A stretch of 64,000 nucleotides of DNA. It comes from Puniceibacterium antarcticum (lineage in GTDB: Bacteria > Pseudomonadota > Alphaproteobacteria > Rhodobacterales > Rhodobacteraceae). The stretch covers positions 1-64,000 of the forward strand of contig NZ_AWWI01000060.1 in NCBI RefSeq assembly GCF_002760615.1, written 5' to 3'. Shown here piece after piece: positions 1-9,037 of this stretch (positions are counted from its first letter, which is position 1; each line of letters starts with the position of its first letter). Under the pieces are notes generated by a model. That model searched no databases and had not been told where the DNA came from. It was given only the letters and a program-made list of their open reading frames with translations. A program made the translations under genes and the position numbers.

Positions 1-225
1 CAGGGCGCGCAACCAGTCCGCGCCGCCGCCCGGCAACCGCCAGACCGGCCCGCGCGAAATCAGGTCAACCTGCCCCAGCACCGGCAGGCGGCGCGCCTGC
101 ACCTGCCACACACCGCTCAGCTGCCCGTCGCAGGCCTGCTCATGGCGCTGCAAGGCCAGGCCAAGCGCCGCACAGGTGCGGGCAAATTCCGCAGATTGCG
201 GCAGGGGCAGGGGCAGCGCGTCCAT
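1..225 (-). CDS. GNAT-like N-acetyltransferase, N-terminal part only (cut by window edge)
   Basis: An open frame enters from the left edge on the minus strand. Its 5' end is an ATG at 225. The 75 visible residues begin MDALPLPLPQSAEFAR and contain RRLPVLGQVDLISRGPV, a stretch that looks like the N-terminus of a Rhodobacteraceae GNAT/FemAB-like acetyltransferase. That family call is from memory of the pattern; the acetyl-CoA binding region lies outside the window. It is divergent from the small membrane-protein gene at 271. Confidence 0.5.
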   Translation of the reverse strand, partial: MDALPLPLPQSAEFARTCAALGLALQRHEQACDGQLSGVWQVQARRLPVLGQVDLISRGPVWRLPGGGADWLRAL

Positions 226-270
226 GCCGCCATTAACCCTATGACAAGTTTCTTCGCGGTTAATGCCGCC

Positions 271-399
271 ATGTCACACAGCACCCACAGAGGGCCGGTC
301 GTGCCCCGGCCCCGCTACACCCTTGGCGCTGCACTTTTGCTGGCTCTGGTTCTGGCACTGCCGTTCGGGATTCTGGCGCTGGTGCAGCTGGTGGTCTGA
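271..399 (+). CDS. Small single-pass membrane protein
   Basis: A 42-residue ORF with a short polar N-terminus (MSHSTHRGPVVPRPRY) and one strongly hydrophobic helix (LGAALLLALVLALPFGILAL). An in-frame ATG at 241 would add ten residues. No function is recognised. It lies divergent from the partial acetyltransferase gene and convergent with tyrS. The compact positive-inside layout suggests a real small membrane protein, but no family match can be claimed. Confidence 0.45.
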   Translation: MSHSTHRGPVVPRPRYTLGAALLLALVLALPFGILALVQLVV

Positions 400-457
400 T
401 CCCGACCGCCGTATGTTTGGTGGGGTCGGAATTTTGCGTATTTGAGAAAGAGAAGAA

Positions 458-483
458 GCCGGGGGACCGCGCGGCCCCCCGGC
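458..483 (-). terminator. Rho-independent terminator of tyrS
   Basis: An 8-bp GC stem (458-465 with 476-483) lies just past the tyrS stop codon. Reading the minus strand it is followed by a pyrimidine tract, CTTCTTCTCTTTCTC, and then AAATACGCAAAA. The same tail recurs behind the terminators near 8.4 kb. Confidence 0.75.
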
Positions 484-489
484 CTGTAT

Positions 490-1743
490 TTACACCGCGA
501 GCTTGACCAGCGCGTGGCGTTTCTTGCCCGCGCTCAGCTTGACCGGCTGGCGCAGGGCGTCCGCATCCAGCATCAGCCCGGCATCGCTCAGCGCCTCGTC
601 ATTCATGCGCGCGCCGTTCTCGCCGATCAGGCGTTTGGCATCCTTGCCGGATTTGGCAAGGCCCGCGCGCACCAGCACCTGCACGATGGAAATGCCGTCC
701 GACACCTCTTCGGCGCTCAGCTCCAGCGTCGGCAGATCGTCCCCCGTGCCGCCATGTTCGAACACCTCGCGCGCCGTCGCTTCGGCCGTGGCGGCCGCAT
801 CGGCGCCGTGACACAGGGTCGTGACTGCATTGGCAAGGATGATCTTGGCCTCGTTGATCTCGGCCCCCTCCAGCGCGCCCAGACGGGTGCATTCGTCCAC
901 CGGCATTTCGGTATAGAGCTTCAGGAACCGGCCCACATCCGCATCGGTGCTGTTGCGCCAGAACTGCCAGAACTCATAAGGGCTTAGCATATCGGCATTC
1001 AGCCACATGGCGCCGCCCGCGCTCTTGCCCATCTTGCGCCCGTCGCTGGTGGTCAGCAGTGGCGAGGTCAGCCCGTAGATTTCATGGTCCAGCACCCGGC
1101 GGGTCAGGTCGATGCCGTTGATGATGTTGCCCCACTGGTCCGATCCACCCATCTGCAGCGTGCAGCCATAGCGGCGGTTCAGCTCAAGGAAATCATAGGC
1201 CTGAAGGATCATGTAGTTGAATTCAAGAAAGGACAGCGACTGTTCGCGGTCCAGCCGGGATTTCACCGATTCAAAGGCCAGCATGCGGTTCACGCTGAAA
1301 TGCCGCCCGATGTCGCGCAGGAAATCAAGGTAGTTGAGCTGGTCCAGCCATTCGGCATTGTTCAGCATCTTGGCATCGGTCGGCCCGTCGCCGTAGGTCA
1401 GGTATTTCGCAAAAACCTGCTGCATGCCTTCGATGTTGTCGTTGATCTGGTCGGGCGTCAGCAGCGGGCGTTCATCGGCGCGAAAGCTCGGATCGCCCAC
1501 CTTGGTGGTGCCGCCGCCCATCAGGGTGATCGGCTGATGCCCGGTTTTCTGCAACCAGCGCAGCATCATAATGTTGAGCAGATGGCCCACATGCAGCGAC
1601 TTGGCCGTCGCATCATAGCCGATATAGGTTGTGACCACCCCGGTGCTCAGTGCGTCATCAAGGCCCTGATAATCGGTGCAGTCGGCCAGAAAGCCGCGTT
1701 CCATCATGACACGCATGAAGTCCGATTTGGGATGGTAGGTCAT
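490..1743 (-). CDS. tyrS: Tyrosyl-tRNA synthetase
   Basis: Class I aminoacyl-tRNA synthetase that charges tRNA-Tyr in the cytoplasm. The 417-residue length is normal for the bacterial enzyme. The HIGH signature appears as HVGH (residues 51-54) and the KMSKS loop as KMGKS (237-241). Tyrosine-pocket residues sit in [12 protein letters not shown] and [11 protein letters not shown], and an S4-like RNA-binding domain closes the protein ([20 protein letters not shown] region). The ATG at 1743 is preceded by AAGGGGAAAAACC. It is transcribed away from anmK and ends in a clear terminator. Confidence 0.97.
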   Translation of the reverse strand: MTYHPKSDFMRVMMERGFLADCTDYQGLDDALSTGVVTTYIGYDATAKSLHVGHLLNIMMLRWLQKTGHQPITLMGGGTTKVGDPSFRADERPLLTPDQINDNIEGMQQVFAKYLTYGDGPTDAKMLNNAEWLDQLNYLDFLRDIGRHFSVNRMLAFESVKSRLDREQSLSFLEFNYMILQAYDFLELNRRYGCTLQMGGSDQWGNIINGIDLTRRVLDHEIYGLTSPLLTTSDGRKMGKSAGGAMWLNADMLSPYEFWQFWRNSTDADVGRFLKLYTEMPVDECTRLGALEGAEINEAKIILANAVTTLCHGADAAATAEATAREVFEHGGTGDDLPTLELSAEEVSDGISIVQVLVRAGLAKSGKDAKRLIGENGARMNDEALSDAGLMLDADALRQPVKLSAGKKRHALVKLAV

Positions 1744-1777
1744 GGTTTTTCCCCTTTAAGAATGGGGCATCTATAAA

Positions 1778-1893
1778 GCGCGTTCCGAAGAGTGGGAACC
1801 GGTTTTCGGGACAAAACGCGCGATAAGACAGGCAAGCGCGTTGCGAAAAGGAAGACGTGGTTTTTGCGACAAAAAGCGCGACAAGAAACGTAT
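1778..1893. repeat. Imperfect tandem duplication of a 58-bp intergenic element
   Basis: Two adjacent copies (1778-1835 and 1836-1893) both start GCGCGTT and share GGTTTTYGSGACAAAA, then GCGCGAYAAGA. The first copy contains CCGAAGAGTGGGAACCGGTTTTCGG, an imperfect palindrome of a type I associate with intergenic repeats in alphaproteobacteria. The pair fills the divergent tyrS-anmK promoter gap. Confidence 0.6.
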
Positions 1894-1918
1894 AAGCTAT
1901 GAGGCTGAGGAGACGAGC

Positions 1919-3010
1919 ATGTTGAACACGGATGCGATCTGGGCGCTTGGCGCCATGTCGGGCACCTCTCTGGACGGGGTGGATGCGGCGCTGCTGCAGA
2001 CCGATGGCGAGAGGATCCTGGCCTTTGGTGCCTCTGGCTACCGCGCCTATAGCGAGGGCGAGCGCGAGGTGTTGCGTGCCGCCCTCGGCCGCTGGCCCGG
2101 CGCGGGACTGGAAGAGGCGCTTGCCGTGGTACAGGGCGCCCATGCTGATGCCTTGGGTCAGTTTCCCGGCGCGGGGATTGTCGGCTTCCACGGTCAGACG
2201 CTGGCCCATGATCCGGGCGGGTGCGGCACCCATCAGCTGGGCGATGGTGCGGCGCTGGCGACCGCGCTTGGCCTGCCGGTGGTCTGGGATTTCCGCAGCG
2301 ACGATGTGGTGGCGGGCGGGCAGGGCGCGCCATTGGCGCCGTTCTATCACTTTGCCTGTGCCAAATGGATCGGGGCGACGGCGCCCGTGGCCTTTCTAAA
2401 TCTGGGCGGTGTCGGCAATATCACCTGGGTTGATCCCGGCAAGGATGGCCCAGAGGCGGACGGCGCCCTGCTGGCCTTTGACACCGGCCCCGCCAATGCG
2501 CCGATCAATGATCTGATGGACCGCCGACGCGGGCAGGACTGTGATCAGGACGGCGCGCTGGCGGCCAGCGGCACGGTGGATCAGGGCGCCGTGGCGCAGT
2601 TCCTAGAAGGGGAGTACTTCGCCCGGATGCCGCCCAAATCCCTCGACCGTGACGATTTTCCGGGGATGGCCGATCTGGTGCGCGACCTGTCGGATGCCGA
2701 TGCTGCCGCGACCCTGACGGCGATGGCGGCGGCTGCGGTGATCCGGGGCATGGCCCATTGCCCGACCCCACCCGCGCAGCTGCTGGTCACCGGCGGCGGG
2801 CGGCACAACCCGGTGCTGATGGCGCTGCTGGCCGAGGGGCTGGACTGCGACGTCGCCCCGGTCGAATCCGTGGGGCTGGATGGCGACATGCTTGAGGCGC
2901 AGGCCTTTGCCTATCTCGCCGTGCGGGTGGCGCGGGGGCTCGTGACCTCTTGCGCCAGCACGACGGGGGTGGCGGCACCTGTGTGCGGCGGGCAGATCAG
3001 CCAGCCGTGA
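1919..3010 (+). CDS. anmK: Anhydro-N-acetylmuramic acid kinase
   Basis: Phosphorylates 1,6-anhydro-MurNAc, with ring opening, to give MurNAc-6-phosphate in cell-wall recycling. The 363-residue protein starts [15 protein letters not shown] and has the family P-loop-like [13 protein letters not shown], the GFHGQT motif, [11 protein letters not shown] and [11 protein letters not shown], then a C-terminal [10 protein letters not shown]. The start was placed at 1919 because GAGGAGACGAGC supplies a ribosome binding site; a longer frame upstream runs into the tandem repeat. Divergent from tyrS. Confidence 0.95.
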   Translation: MLNTDAIWALGAMSGTSLDGVDAALLQTDGERILAFGASGYRAYSEGEREVLRAALGRWPGAGLEEALAVVQGAHADALGQFPGAGIVGFHGQTLAHDPGGCGTHQLGDGAALATALGLPVVWDFRSDDVVAGGQGAPLAPFYHFACAKWIGATAPVAFLNLGGVGNITWVDPGKDGPEADGALLAFDTGPANAPINDLMDRRRGQDCDQDGALAASGTVDQGAVAQFLEGEYFARMPPKSLDRDDFPGMADLVRDLSDADAAATLTAMAAAAVIRGMAHCPTPPAQLLVTGGGRHNPVLMALLAEGLDCDVAPVESVGLDGDMLEAQAFAYLAVRVARGLVTSCASTTGVAAPVCGGQISQP

Positions 3011-3122
3011 GGCGCATCATTCGCGTAGCATTGTCAGCTCAACGGTGCAGTACGCGGTGTCAGGTAAAAGATCTGACCGCAAAGGGGGGATCAGCTGAGA
3101 CTAAGGCTGAAGTTGCATCGTC

Positions 3123-3788
3123 TTAGCCCAGAAGCCGGCCCACCGTGGGCAGCAGTTCGTCGAAATGGCCGATCAGCGCGTCGGGGTCCAGCGCCTGCAT
3201 CTCTGCCGCGCCTGCCGGGCCAAAGGTGACCAGCACGCAGGGCACACCGGCAGCGATGGCAGTCTTGCGGTCGGTGACGGTATCGCCGATCAGACAGCTT
3301 TGCGCCACGCTGCCGCCCGCGCGGGTGACGGCGGCGTGATAGGGTGCGGGGTCAGGTTTGCGCACCGCCAGCGTATCCGCGCCGATCATCGAGCCAAAGA
3401 GATGCCGCACGCCCAGCTTTTGCAACAGGGTTTCGGCGAGACCTTCGGGTTTGTTGGTGCAGATGCCGGTGCGGTAGCCGCCATTCAGCAGCGCCTCGAC
3501 CGCCGCGACGGCACCGGGATAAAGCACGGTGTGCACGTCAATCGCCGCGCCATATGCCCGCAAGAGTTCCGGGTACCAGCGGTCGACCACCGCATCGTCC
3601 ATCTGCCCCAGCCGCGTCAGCCCCAGCGTCAGCATGGCGCGCCCACCGCGCACGGCCGTTGCGGCATCCTCGACCGGATCCAGCAGCGCCCCGGCCCCCA
3701 TGGCCGAAAAACAATGGTTGGCGGCGGCGATCAGATCGCCGCTTGTGTCGGCCAGGGTGCCGTCGAGGTCAAAGATCACTGTGCGCAT
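3123..3788 (-). CDS. gph: Phosphoglycolate phosphatase (HAD family)
   Basis: HAD-superfamily hydrolase that removes phosphate from 2-phosphoglycolate, a product of oxidative DNA-end repair and photorespiration. Its 221 residues carry motif I FDLDGTLADT (nucleophile Asp7, acid Asp9), a helical cap, motif II in TGICTNKPEG, the Lys in VRKPDPAPY, and motif IV LIGDTVTDRKTA. Assignment to Gph rather than a close HAD phosphatase rests on length and overall pattern. Convergent with anmK; divergent from glmU. Confidence 0.85.
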   Translation of the reverse strand: MRTVIFDLDGTLADTSGDLIAAANHCFSAMGAGALLDPVEDAATAVRGGRAMLTLGLTRLGQMDDAVVDRWYPELLRAYGAAIDVHTVLYPGAVAAVEALLNGGYRTGICTNKPEGLAETLLQKLGVRHLFGSMIGADTLAVRKPDPAPYHAAVTRAGGSVAQSCLIGDTVTDRKTAIAAGVPCVLVTFGPAGAAEMQALDPDALIGHFDELLPTVGRLLG

Positions 3789-3908
3789 GAATGCTCCTGT
3801 CTGCGTGTCGCCCTGTCATAACCCGCAATCCAACGTGAAGGACACCCACCTTGCCCTGAGCCACAGGACCGATAAAACGGGGGCGCATCAATAATAAAGA
3901 GAATTGGC

Positions 3909-5261
3909 ATGAGCATTGCACTGATCATCCTTGCCGCAGGCAAAGGCACACGGATGGAATCGGACCTGCCCAAGGTCCTGCACAAGATCGCAGGCGCGCC
4001 CATGCTGGTGCACGCCATGCAGTCGGGCATCGCCCTGACACCGGAGCGAATCATCGTCGTGGCGGGACACGGGGCCGATCAGGTCCGCGCCGCCGCCGAG
4101 GAATACGACGCCGAGGCCGAAATCGTGATCCAATCCGAACAGCTGGGCACCGCCCATGCGGTGGCGCAGGCCAAGGACGCGCTGGCGGATTTCAACGGCG
4201 ACGCGCTGGTGCTGTACGGCGACACGCCGTTCATCAGCCATGAAACGCTGGAATCCATGGCGGTGGCCCGCGCCCATCACGACGTCGTTGTTCTGGGGTT
4301 CGAGGCGGTGGATCCTGCACGTTATGGCCGTCTGGTCATGCAGGGCGAATCGCTTGAGCGGATTGTCGAGTTCAAGGATGCCTCGGACGAAGAGCGCATG
4401 ATCACCTTGTGCAATTCCGGGGTGATTTCCGCTGATGCCAAGGTGCTGTTCAATCTGATCGAGGCCGTGGGCAATGACAATGCGGGCGAGGAATATTACC
4501 TTACCGACATCATCGGCATTGCCCGCAAACGCGGCTTGTCCGCCACGGCTGTCACCTGCCCCGAGGCTGAGACGCTGGGCATCGATTCGCGTGCCAGCCT
4601 GGCGCGGGCCGAAGGCGTGTTCCAGACCCGTGCCCGCGCCGCGCTGATGGAGGATGGCGTGACGATGCAGGCGCCGGACACCGTGTTCCTGTCTTATGAC
4701 ACGGTGATCGGGCGCGACGCAGAGATCGAGCCCAACGTGGTGTTTGGCCCCGGTGTGACAATCGAATCCGGCGCGCGCATCCGCGCCTTTTCGCATCTTG
4801 AGGGCTGCCATGTGTCGCGTGGCTCTGTCGTCGGGCCATTCGCGCGGCTGCGCCCTGGTGCGGAGCTGGCCGAGAATGTGCATGTGGGCAACTTTGTCGA
4901 GGTGAAGAACGCGCAGCTGGGCGAAGGGGTCAAGGCGAACCACCTGACCTATATCGGCGATGCGGACATTGGCGAGCGCACCAATATCGGCGCGGGCACC
5001 ATCACCTGCAATTATGACGGCGTGTTCAAGCATCGCACCACCATCGGCGCGGATGCCTTTATCGGGTCCAACACCATGCTGGTGGCCCCGGTGACCGTGG
5101 GTGATGGCGCGCTGACCGGCAGCGGATCGGTGATCACCAAGGACGTGCCGGGTGGCGCGCTGGCGTTGGGACGCGCTGTTCAGGTCACGAAAGAGGGACA
5201 GGCACGTCGGCTGTTCGACATGCTTAAGGCCCGCAAGGCCAATCTGAAGGGAGCCAGCTGA
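3909..5261 (+). CDS. glmU: Bifunctional UDP-N-acetylglucosamine pyrophosphorylase / glucosamine-1-P acetyltransferase
   Basis: Catalyses the last two steps to UDP-GlcNAc, precursor of peptidoglycan and lipid A. The N-terminal nucleotidyltransferase shows LAAGKGTRM (residues 7-15) and the QLGTAHAV and YGDTPFI motifs. The C-terminal left-handed beta-helix shows hexapeptide repeats and the acetyl-CoA site (NHLTYIGDADIG, then GTITCNYDG). The 450-residue length is typical. It runs into glmS with a one-base TGATG overlap, so the two pathway enzymes are translationally coupled. Confidence 0.97.
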   Translation: MSIALIILAAGKGTRMESDLPKVLHKIAGAPMLVHAMQSGIALTPERIIVVAGHGADQVRAAAEEYDAEAEIVIQSEQLGTAHAVAQAKDALADFNGDALVLYGDTPFISHETLESMAVARAHHDVVVLGFEAVDPARYGRLVMQGESLERIVEFKDASDEERMITLCNSGVISADAKVLFNLIEAVGNDNAGEEYYLTDIIGIARKRGLSATAVTCPEAETLGIDSRASLARAEGVFQTRARAALMEDGVTMQAPDTVFLSYDTVIGRDAEIEPNVVFGPGVTIESGARIRAFSHLEGCHVSRGSVVGPFARLRPGAELAENVHVGNFVEVKNAQLGEGVKANHLTYIGDADIGERTNIGAGTITCNYDGVFKHRTTIGADAFIGSNTMLVAPVTVGDGALTGSGSVITKDVPGGALALGRAVQVTKEGQARRLFDMLKARKANLKGAS

Positions 5262-7078
5262 TGTGCGGTATCGTCGGCATTCTGGGAACCCATGAGGTTG
5301 CCCCCATTCTGGTCGAAGCGCTGCGGCGGCTGGAATATCGCGGCTATGACAGTGCCGGGATCGCCACCGTCAACGACGGTGTGCTGGACCGGCGCCGCGC
5401 CGTGGGCAAGCTGGTGAACCTGTCCGATCTGCTGGTACACGAGCCGCTGGCGGGCAAGTCCGGCATCGGGCACACCCGCTGGGCCACCCATGGCGCGCCC
5501 AGCACGGTCAACGCCCATCCGCATCAGTCCGGCCCCGTCGCCGTGGTGCACAATGGCATCATCGAAAATTTCCGCGAACTGCGCGCCGAACTGGCGGGAT
5601 ACGGCCTGACGCCGAGCAGCGAGACCGATACCGAGACCGTCGCCATGCTGGCGCAGCATTACCTGTCTGAAGGCTGCAGCCCCATCGAGGCCGCAAACCG
5701 CACGCTAGACCGGCTGCACGGTGCCTTTGCGCTGGTGTTCCTGTTTCAGGGTGAGGGCGATCTGATGGTCGCGGCGCGCAAGGGATCGCCGCTGGCGATA
5801 GGGCATGGCGACGGAGAGATGTATGTGGGATCGGATGCCATCGCGCTGGCGCCGCTGACCGACCGGATCACCTATCTGGACGAAGGCGACCGCGCCGTGA
5901 TCACCCGCAGTTCGGTCGAGATTCGCGATGCAGAGGGTCGTCTGGCCAACCGCGCGATGAAGCAGATCCACATGGATGCCGCCCGCATCGACAAGGCCGG
6001 TTACAAGCATTTCATGGCCAAGGAGATCGCCGAACAGCCTACGGTACTGGCCGATGCGCTGCGCGGCTATCTGGAGGATGACAGGATCAGCCTGCCCGGC
6101 GAAGAGCTGGATTTCACCAAGGTCGAGCGGCTGACGCTGGTTGCCTGTGGCACGGCGTTCTACGCCTGCCTGACGGCGAAATACTGGTTCGAACAGCTGG
6201 CCCGGATGCCGGTCGAAGTCGATGTCGCGTCTGAATTCCGCTACCGTGAGCCGCCGATCACCCCGGGCACCGTGGCGCTGTTTGTCAGCCAGTCGGGCGA
6301 AACCGCCGACACGCTGGCCGCCCTGCGCTATTGCCGCGACAAGGCGGACAAGATCGTGTCGGTGGTCAATGTCGCCGAATCCTCGATCGCGCGGGAAAGC
6401 GATCTGGCGCTGCCGATTCATGCCGGGGTAGAGGTTGGGGTCGCTTCAACCAAAGCCTTCACCTGTCAGCTCAACGTATTGCTTTTGCTGGCTCTCAAGG
6501 CGGCGGTCGACCGGGGTCACATGACGCAGGAGGCGCTGTCGGAGACGCTGTCCGCGCTGCGCGCCCTGCCGGGCATCCTGAATGCCGCCATGGCGCGCAG
6601 CGATGACATCGAGCGCGTCGCCCGCCAGATCGCCGAGGCGCGCGATGTGCTGTTTCTGGGGCGCGGGCTGATGTATCCGCTGGCGCTGGAGGGCGCGCTG
6701 AAGCTGAAGGAAATCAGCTATATCCATGCCGAAGCTTATGCATCGGGCGAATTGAAGCACGGCCCAATCGCGCTGATCGACAAGACGGTGCCGGTGGTGG
6801 TCCTCGCGCCGCGCGACGCGCTGTTCGACAAGAGCGTGTCCAACATGCAGGAGGTCATGGCGCGCGGCGGCAAGGTGCTGCTGATCACCGATGCGGCAGG
6901 CGCGGCCGAGGCCGGGCAGGACGTCTGGCAGACCATCGTGCTCCCGGCGGTGCCCTCGGTTCTCAGCCCGCTGCTTTATGCCATCCCAGCGCAATTGCTG
7001 GCCTATCATACCGCCATTGCCAAGGGCACGGATGTGGATCAGCCGCGCAATCTGGCCAAATCCGTCACGGTCGAGTAG
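5261..7078 (+). CDS. glmS: Glutamine-fructose-6-phosphate aminotransferase (isomerizing)
   Basis: Makes glucosamine-6-phosphate from fructose-6-P and glutamine, the entry to hexosamine synthesis. The start is MCGIVGILG, so the catalytic Cys is residue 2 of the class II amidotransferase domain, with HTRWATHG and HNGIIENF motifs. Two SIS sugar-isomerase domains follow (CGTAFYA, SQSGETADT; SYIHAEAYASGELKHGP), and the protein ends QPRNLAKSVTVE as the family does. 605 residues. No glmS ribozyme is visible upstream; expression probably follows glmU. Confidence 0.97.
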   Translation: MCGIVGILGTHEVAPILVEALRRLEYRGYDSAGIATVNDGVLDRRRAVGKLVNLSDLLVHEPLAGKSGIGHTRWATHGAPSTVNAHPHQSGPVAVVHNGIIENFRELRAELAGYGLTPSSETDTETVAMLAQHYLSEGCSPIEAANRTLDRLHGAFALVFLFQGEGDLMVAARKGSPLAIGHGDGEMYVGSDAIALAPLTDRITYLDEGDRAVITRSSVEIRDAEGRLANRAMKQIHMDAARIDKAGYKHFMAKEIAEQPTVLADALRGYLEDDRISLPGEELDFTKVERLTLVACGTAFYACLTAKYWFEQLARMPVEVDVASEFRYREPPITPGTVALFVSQSGETADTLAALRYCRDKADKIVSVVNVAESSIARESDLALPIHAGVEVGVASTKAFTCQLNVLLLLALKAAVDRGHMTQEALSETLSALRALPGILNAAMARSDDIERVARQIAEARDVLFLGRGLMYPLALEGALKLKEISYIHAEAYASGELKHGPIALIDKTVPVVVLAPRDALFDKSVSNMQEVMARGGKVLLITDAAGAAEAGQDVWQTIVLPAVPSVLSPLLYAIPAQLLAYHTAIAKGTDVDQPRNLAKSVTVE

Positions 7079-7102
7079 ACCGCTGCAAAAGGACCCCGCC
7101 CC

Positions 7103-7657
7103 ATGGCCAAGCAGTTTGACAGTATCGCCCCCGAGCATCGCGCCTTTATCGAGGCGCAGCACATCTATTTCACCGGCACTGCCGGTCCCGCAGGCCGTGT
7201 GAACGTGTCGCCCAAGGGGATGGAATCGCTGCGCGTCGCGGGGGAAAACCGCATTCTGTGGCTGAACTTTACCGGGTCGGGCAATGAGACGGCAGGGCAT
7301 CTGGCGCAGGATCCGCGCATGACGCTGATGTGGTGTTCCTTCACCACCCGCCCGATGATCCTGCGCTGCTACGGCACGGCGCAGACGCTGCACCGCGATC
7401 ACCCCGACTGGGACAACACCGTCGCGCTGTTCGGCAATCCCCCCGGCGCGCGTCAGATCTATGATCTGAGCGTCGATCTGGTGCAGACCTCCTGCGGCTA
7501 TTCCATCCCGTTCTTCGAGCACGCAGGCGAGCGTGAGACGCTGAAGACATGGGCCGAAGACAAGGGTCCCGACGGGATCGAAACCTACTGGTCCGAGCGC
7601 AACCGCACAACCATCGACGGCGCGCCCACCGGCATAGAAGCGAACCTGAACGCATGA
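7103..7657 (+). CDS. Pyridoxamine 5'-phosphate oxidase-family protein
   Basis: A 184-residue split-barrel flavin-binding protein. The stretch VNVSPKGMESLRV followed by VLWLNFTGSG-like strands (ILWLNFTGSGNETAGHL) and CSFTTRPMILRCYG is characteristic of the PNPOx-like family, whose members bind FMN, F420 or haem. The substrate is unknown; this is not the canonical PdxH. It starts 24 bases after glmS and shares an ATGA overlap with the DNA-alkylation-repair gene, so it sits in the same transcription unit. Confidence 0.8.
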   Translation: MAKQFDSIAPEHRAFIEAQHIYFTGTAGPAGRVNVSPKGMESLRVAGENRILWLNFTGSGNETAGHLAQDPRMTLMWCSFTTRPMILRCYGTAQTLHRDHPDWDNTVALFGNPPGARQIYDLSVDLVQTSCGYSIPFFEHAGERETLKTWAEDKGPDGIETYWSERNRTTIDGAPTGIEANLNA

Positions 7658-8355
7658 CCCTGAACGAGGCGCTTGACGCCCTGAACGCCGCCGCGGACCC
7701 CGCGCGCGCCGCCGAAATGGCCGCCCATCACAAGATGGACCGTCCTTATCTTGGCGTGACCAACCCCGAGATCAACACCCTGACCACCGCCTGGCGGCAG
7801 GCGCTCGATATCGACGCCCGGGTCGCGCTGGCCGATGCCCTCTGGCAGACCAACATCTTTGAGGCGCGGCTTGCCGCCGCCAAGCTGCTGACACAGGCGC
7901 GCATGCGCCCGGACGAGGCTGCGTGGGAGCTGATCCAGAGCTGGGTGCCGGAATTCGACAGCTGGGCGATCGCCGATCACGCCTGCATGGCGGGGCAGCG
8001 GCGTCTGCTGGCGGACCCCGCGCGGCTGGATCAGGTGGAGCTCTGGACGCAGAGCGACAACATCTGGACACGCCGCGCCGCGCTGGTGATCACTTTGCCC
8101 TGGACCAAGCAGAACTTTCCGAGTGAGGCGGAAATTGCCGCGCGCGAACGGATTCTGGGCTGGGCGGCGGAGTATGTCGAGCGCAAGAACGGCATCATCC
8201 AGAAGGCCGTTGCATGGTGGCTGCGGGACCTGTCGAAACACGCCCCCGAGCGCACGCGCGCCTTCCTCGCCGAACATGGCGCGCAGATGAAGCCCTATGC
8301 GGTGACAGAGGCGCAGCGCAACCTGCCCCCGGTCGAAGAAGCTCCGCAAGAGTAA
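7654..8355 (+). CDS. DNA alkylation repair protein (AlkC/AlkD-like HEAT repeat)
   Basis: A 233-residue all-helical protein of the DNA-alkylation-repair family (AlkD-like). Family members are base-flip-independent glycosylases acting on N3/N7-alkylpurines. Visible features are LWQTNIFEARLAAAKLL, SWVPEFDSWAIADHAC, WTQSDNIWTRRAALVI and KAVAWWLRDLSKHAP, i.e. the aromatic-rich helices of the family. The start is the ATG at 7654 that overlaps the preceding stop (ATGA). Enzymatic activity is inferred from family only. Confidence 0.8.
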   Translation: MTLNEALDALNAAADPARAAEMAAHHKMDRPYLGVTNPEINTLTTAWRQALDIDARVALADALWQTNIFEARLAAAKLLTQARMRPDEAAWELIQSWVPEFDSWAIADHACMAGQRRLLADPARLDQVELWTQSDNIWTRRAALVITLPWTKQNFPSEAEIAARERILGWAAEYVERKNGIIQKAVAWWLRDLSKHAPERTRAFLAEHGAQMKPYAVTEAQRNLPPVEEAPQE

Positions 8356-8386
8356 CAACAAAGCTGAGCGCCCCCGGTCGCGGAGA

Positions 8387-8463
8387 AAGGGCCGGCCCCG
8401 AAACGGTCCAGCCCTTCTTCTCTTCAAAAATACGCAAAAACCGGCGCCGCAACCGGTGCGGCG
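8387..8463. terminator. Two back-to-back terminators between convergent genes
   Basis: For the plus-strand gene, AAGGGC (8387-8392) pairs with GCCCTT (8411-8416), followed by CTTCTCTTC. For the minus-strand lipoprotein gene, CGCCGC (8445-8450) pairs with GCGGCG (8458-8463), and the minus strand continues CCGGTTTTTGCGTATTTTTG. One 28-base block, CTTCTTCTCTT...AAATACGCAAAA, serves as the T-rich tail in both directions. Confidence 0.65.
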
Positions 8464-8473
8464 TCAGCGGTTC

Positions 8474-8959
8474 TTATCCCCCGACGAACACCTTGACCGT
8501 CGGCAGGCCGGTCAGCGGCGCCTCGATGAGGCGCATGGCGGACAGCGACAGCCGGCTGCCTGCGGTGGACGGCCCGTCAATCGGGATCAGATCGACATTG
8601 GCCGTTTTGCCCGATCCGGCAAAGGTTACCCGCCCCTTGGATGGCGTGCTGACCAGCGGTGTTTCAAGCCAGAATCCCACACGTGACGGATCACCCAGCG
8701 AGGCCACGGTGCTGCCCAGTGACCTCTCTCCGCCCGGAGCCCTGGTCGCAGCGGCGCTGCGTTCCGCGGCACTGGTCACGTCGAATTGTGCAGCGGTGCG
8801 CGCGCCTGCCGGAGCGGTGCGGGTCACCGGGCGTGTCTGATCCGTGGCGGCGGCCGCCTCTGACGCAGGCGACACCGTGTTGTTTGCATTGGTAAAACCC
8901 TCGGCACAGGCGGCCAGAAGCGGCGTCAGTGCCATCAGGAGGATCCATTTCATTTTCAT
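8474..8959 (-). CDS. Putative lipoprotein of unknown function
   Basis: 161 residues beginning [21 protein letters not shown], a type II signal peptide with the lipobox LAAC (lipidated Cys18). A low-complexity Ala/Thr-rich segment follows, and then a compact C-terminal part ending VKVFVGG. The start was put at 8959 so that the signal peptide begins right at the N-terminus; an upstream frame extension adds only polar residues. Convergent with the alkylation-repair gene and divergent from moaA. No function is recognised. Confidence 0.65.
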   Translation of the reverse strand: MKMKWILLMALTPLLAACAEGFTNANNTVSPASEAAAATDQTRPVTRTAPAGARTAAQFDVTSAAERSAAATRAPGGERSLGSTVASLGDPSRVGFWLETPLVSTPSKGRVTFAGSGKTANVDLIPIDGPSTAGSRLSLSAMRLIEAPLTGLPTVKVFVGG

Positions 8960-9037
8960 CGTCCACGACCTTTGTCTCTGCATTCATGTTCTGCGCGATA
9001 CTTGCCCAATGCGGCAGGGACCACTAGGTTCCCCGTC

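Noticed and set aside
5150-5300. glmS ribozyme/riboswitch
   Set aside because: glmS overlaps the glmU stop codon by one base, leaving no leader for the ribozyme.
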